53,792 bases of DNA from Sphingomonadaceae bacterium. GTDB taxonomy: Bacteria > Pseudomonadota > Alphaproteobacteria > Sphingomonadales > Sphingomonadaceae. A program made the translations under genes and the position numbers. The DNA lies in assembly GCA_025359445.1 (NCBI GenBank), contig JANYGB010000009.1:1-53792 (forward strand), given 5' to 3'. Shown here piece by piece: positions 53,227 through 53,792 of the stretch. Position 1 is the first letter of the stretch; every line of letters begins with the position of its first letter. Under the pieces are notes generated by a model. The model was given only the letters and a program-made list of their open reading frames with translations, was not told the origin of the DNA and searched no databases.

Positions 53227-53792
53227 ATGCCCCTGCTAGAAGTCCGCAAGACCTACAAGCCGTTCGAATATCCGTGGGCTTATGACATGTGGAAACGCCA
53301 GCAGCAGATCCACTGGATGCCCGAGGAAGTGCCTTTGGGTGAAGATTGCCGTGATTGGGCGCAGAAGATTTCCGAGCATGAGCGCAACCTGCTTACGCAG
53401 ATTTTCCGGTTCTTCACGCAGGCCGATATCGACGTCCAGAACTGCTATCACGAGCAGTACGGCCGGGTGTTCAAGCCGACCGAGGTCAAGATGATGCTCG
53501 CCGCCTTCTCCAACATGGAGACGGTGCACATCGCCGCCTACTCGCACCTGCTCGACACGATCGGCATGCCCGAAAGCGAATACGGGATGTTCCTCGAATA
53601 TGAGGAGATGCGCAACAAGCACGATTACCACGCGCAGTTCGGGGTCGATAACGATCAGGATATCGCCCGCACCCTCGCCATGTTCGGCGGGTTCACCGAA
53701 GGGCTCCAGCTGTTCGCCAGCTTCGCTATGCTGATGAACTTCCCGCGCTTCAACAAGATGAAGGGGATGGGCCAGATCGTCACCTGGTCGGT
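53227..53792 (+). CDS. nrdB: Ribonucleoside-diphosphate reductase, beta subunit, N-terminal part
   Basis: The diiron subunit that generates the tyrosyl radical for NrdA. The first 188 residues are in the window; the gene runs off the end. Visible are the start MPLLEVRKTYKPFEYPWAYD, metal ligands in the first helices (ISEHERNLL, then NMETVHIAAYSHLLD) and GGFTEGLQLFASFAML. In ETVHIAAY the Glu and His are iron ligands and the Tyr seven residues after the Glu corresponds to the radical Tyr122 of E. coli, so it is class Ia-like rather than a Tyr-less class Ic. No N-terminal ATP-cone is present. GGAG precedes the ATG by eight bases. Confidence 0.96.
   Translation, partial: MPLLEVRKTYKPFEYPWAYDMWKRQQQIHWMPEEVPLGEDCRDWAQKISEHERNLLTQIFRFFTQADIDVQNCYHEQYGRVFKPTEVKMMLAAFSNMETVHIAAYSHLLDTIGMPESEYGMFLEYEEMRNKHDYHAQFGVDNDQDIARTLAMFGGFTEGLQLFASFAMLMNFPRFNKMKGMGQIVTWS

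Overview
The window is a 53.8 kb, GC-rich chromosomal segment of an alphaproteobacterium, most likely Sphingomonadales (Sphingomonadaceae or Erythrobacteraceae). This rests on the protein set (a CIO-type cytochrome bd pair, a ceramidase-like membrane protein, a CYP153 P450, isolated TadE/TadG-like genes, a UshA-type lipoprotein) and on an alphaproteobacterial GAAC-N7-GAAC LexA-type box. Genus is not determined. I saw no tRNA, rRNA, CRISPR array, insertion sequence or phage gene.

Layout. 0-0.7 kb: 3' end of rpoC with a clear intrinsic terminator. 0.7-8.6 kb: class A beta-lactamase-like protein; cioA/cioB plus a 36-aa DUF2474 protein; family VIII esterase-like hydrolase; nadE; and asd, preceded by a Thr/Ile-rich leader peptide with a complete set of competing hairpins. 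8.6-17 kb: glnD and an acyl-CoA synthetase on the minus strand, then a tightly packed plus-strand run (lgt, a MidA-type methyltransferase, an acyltransferase, a DUF1295 protein) and a lipoprotein. 17-23 kb: UshA-like nucleotidase, TetR regulator, a protein joining a Phd/YefM-like domain to a PAS region, and two Tad-like genes. 23-32 kb: secreted hypothetical, gyrB, M20 peptidase, a 27-aa membrane peptide, acyl-CoA synthetase, ceramidase-like protein, guaA.

32-41 kb is a remodelled accessory zone: an exported carotenoid oxygenase with a DUF2141 partner, a divergent membrane LytTR regulator, an MFS transporter, a single-domain asparaginase, an SDR and a CYP153-tetR operon. It also holds three decayed gene remnants (MFS, asparaginase, GFA). 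41-54 kb returns to housekeeping functions: tldD, a zinc-finger protein, a DUF4402 protein, an ABC ATPase, nadB, ppk2, an alpha/beta hydrolase, a stress membrane protein, and nrdA and nrdB separated by two small membrane-protein genes.

How the genes work together. NAD synthesis is represented at both ends of the pathway (nadB, nadE). cioA-cioB-DUF2474 form one oxidase unit, although cioA lacks a recognisable N-terminus. lgt through DUF1295 is a cell-envelope run with overlapping starts and stops. The acyl-CoA synthetase and ceramidase-like pair fits sphingolipid turnover. The strongest regulatory signal is a textbook transcription attenuator (leader peptide, 1:2, 2:3 and 3:4 pairings) in front of asd. 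Further candidates are a LexA box before nrdA, a Pho-box-like site before ppk2, an inverted repeat before CYP153-tetR, and LytTR-type direct repeats between the LytTR gene and the DUF2141-carotenoid oxygenase pair. All regulatory claims come from reading the sequence and have not been tested by alignment or experiment.
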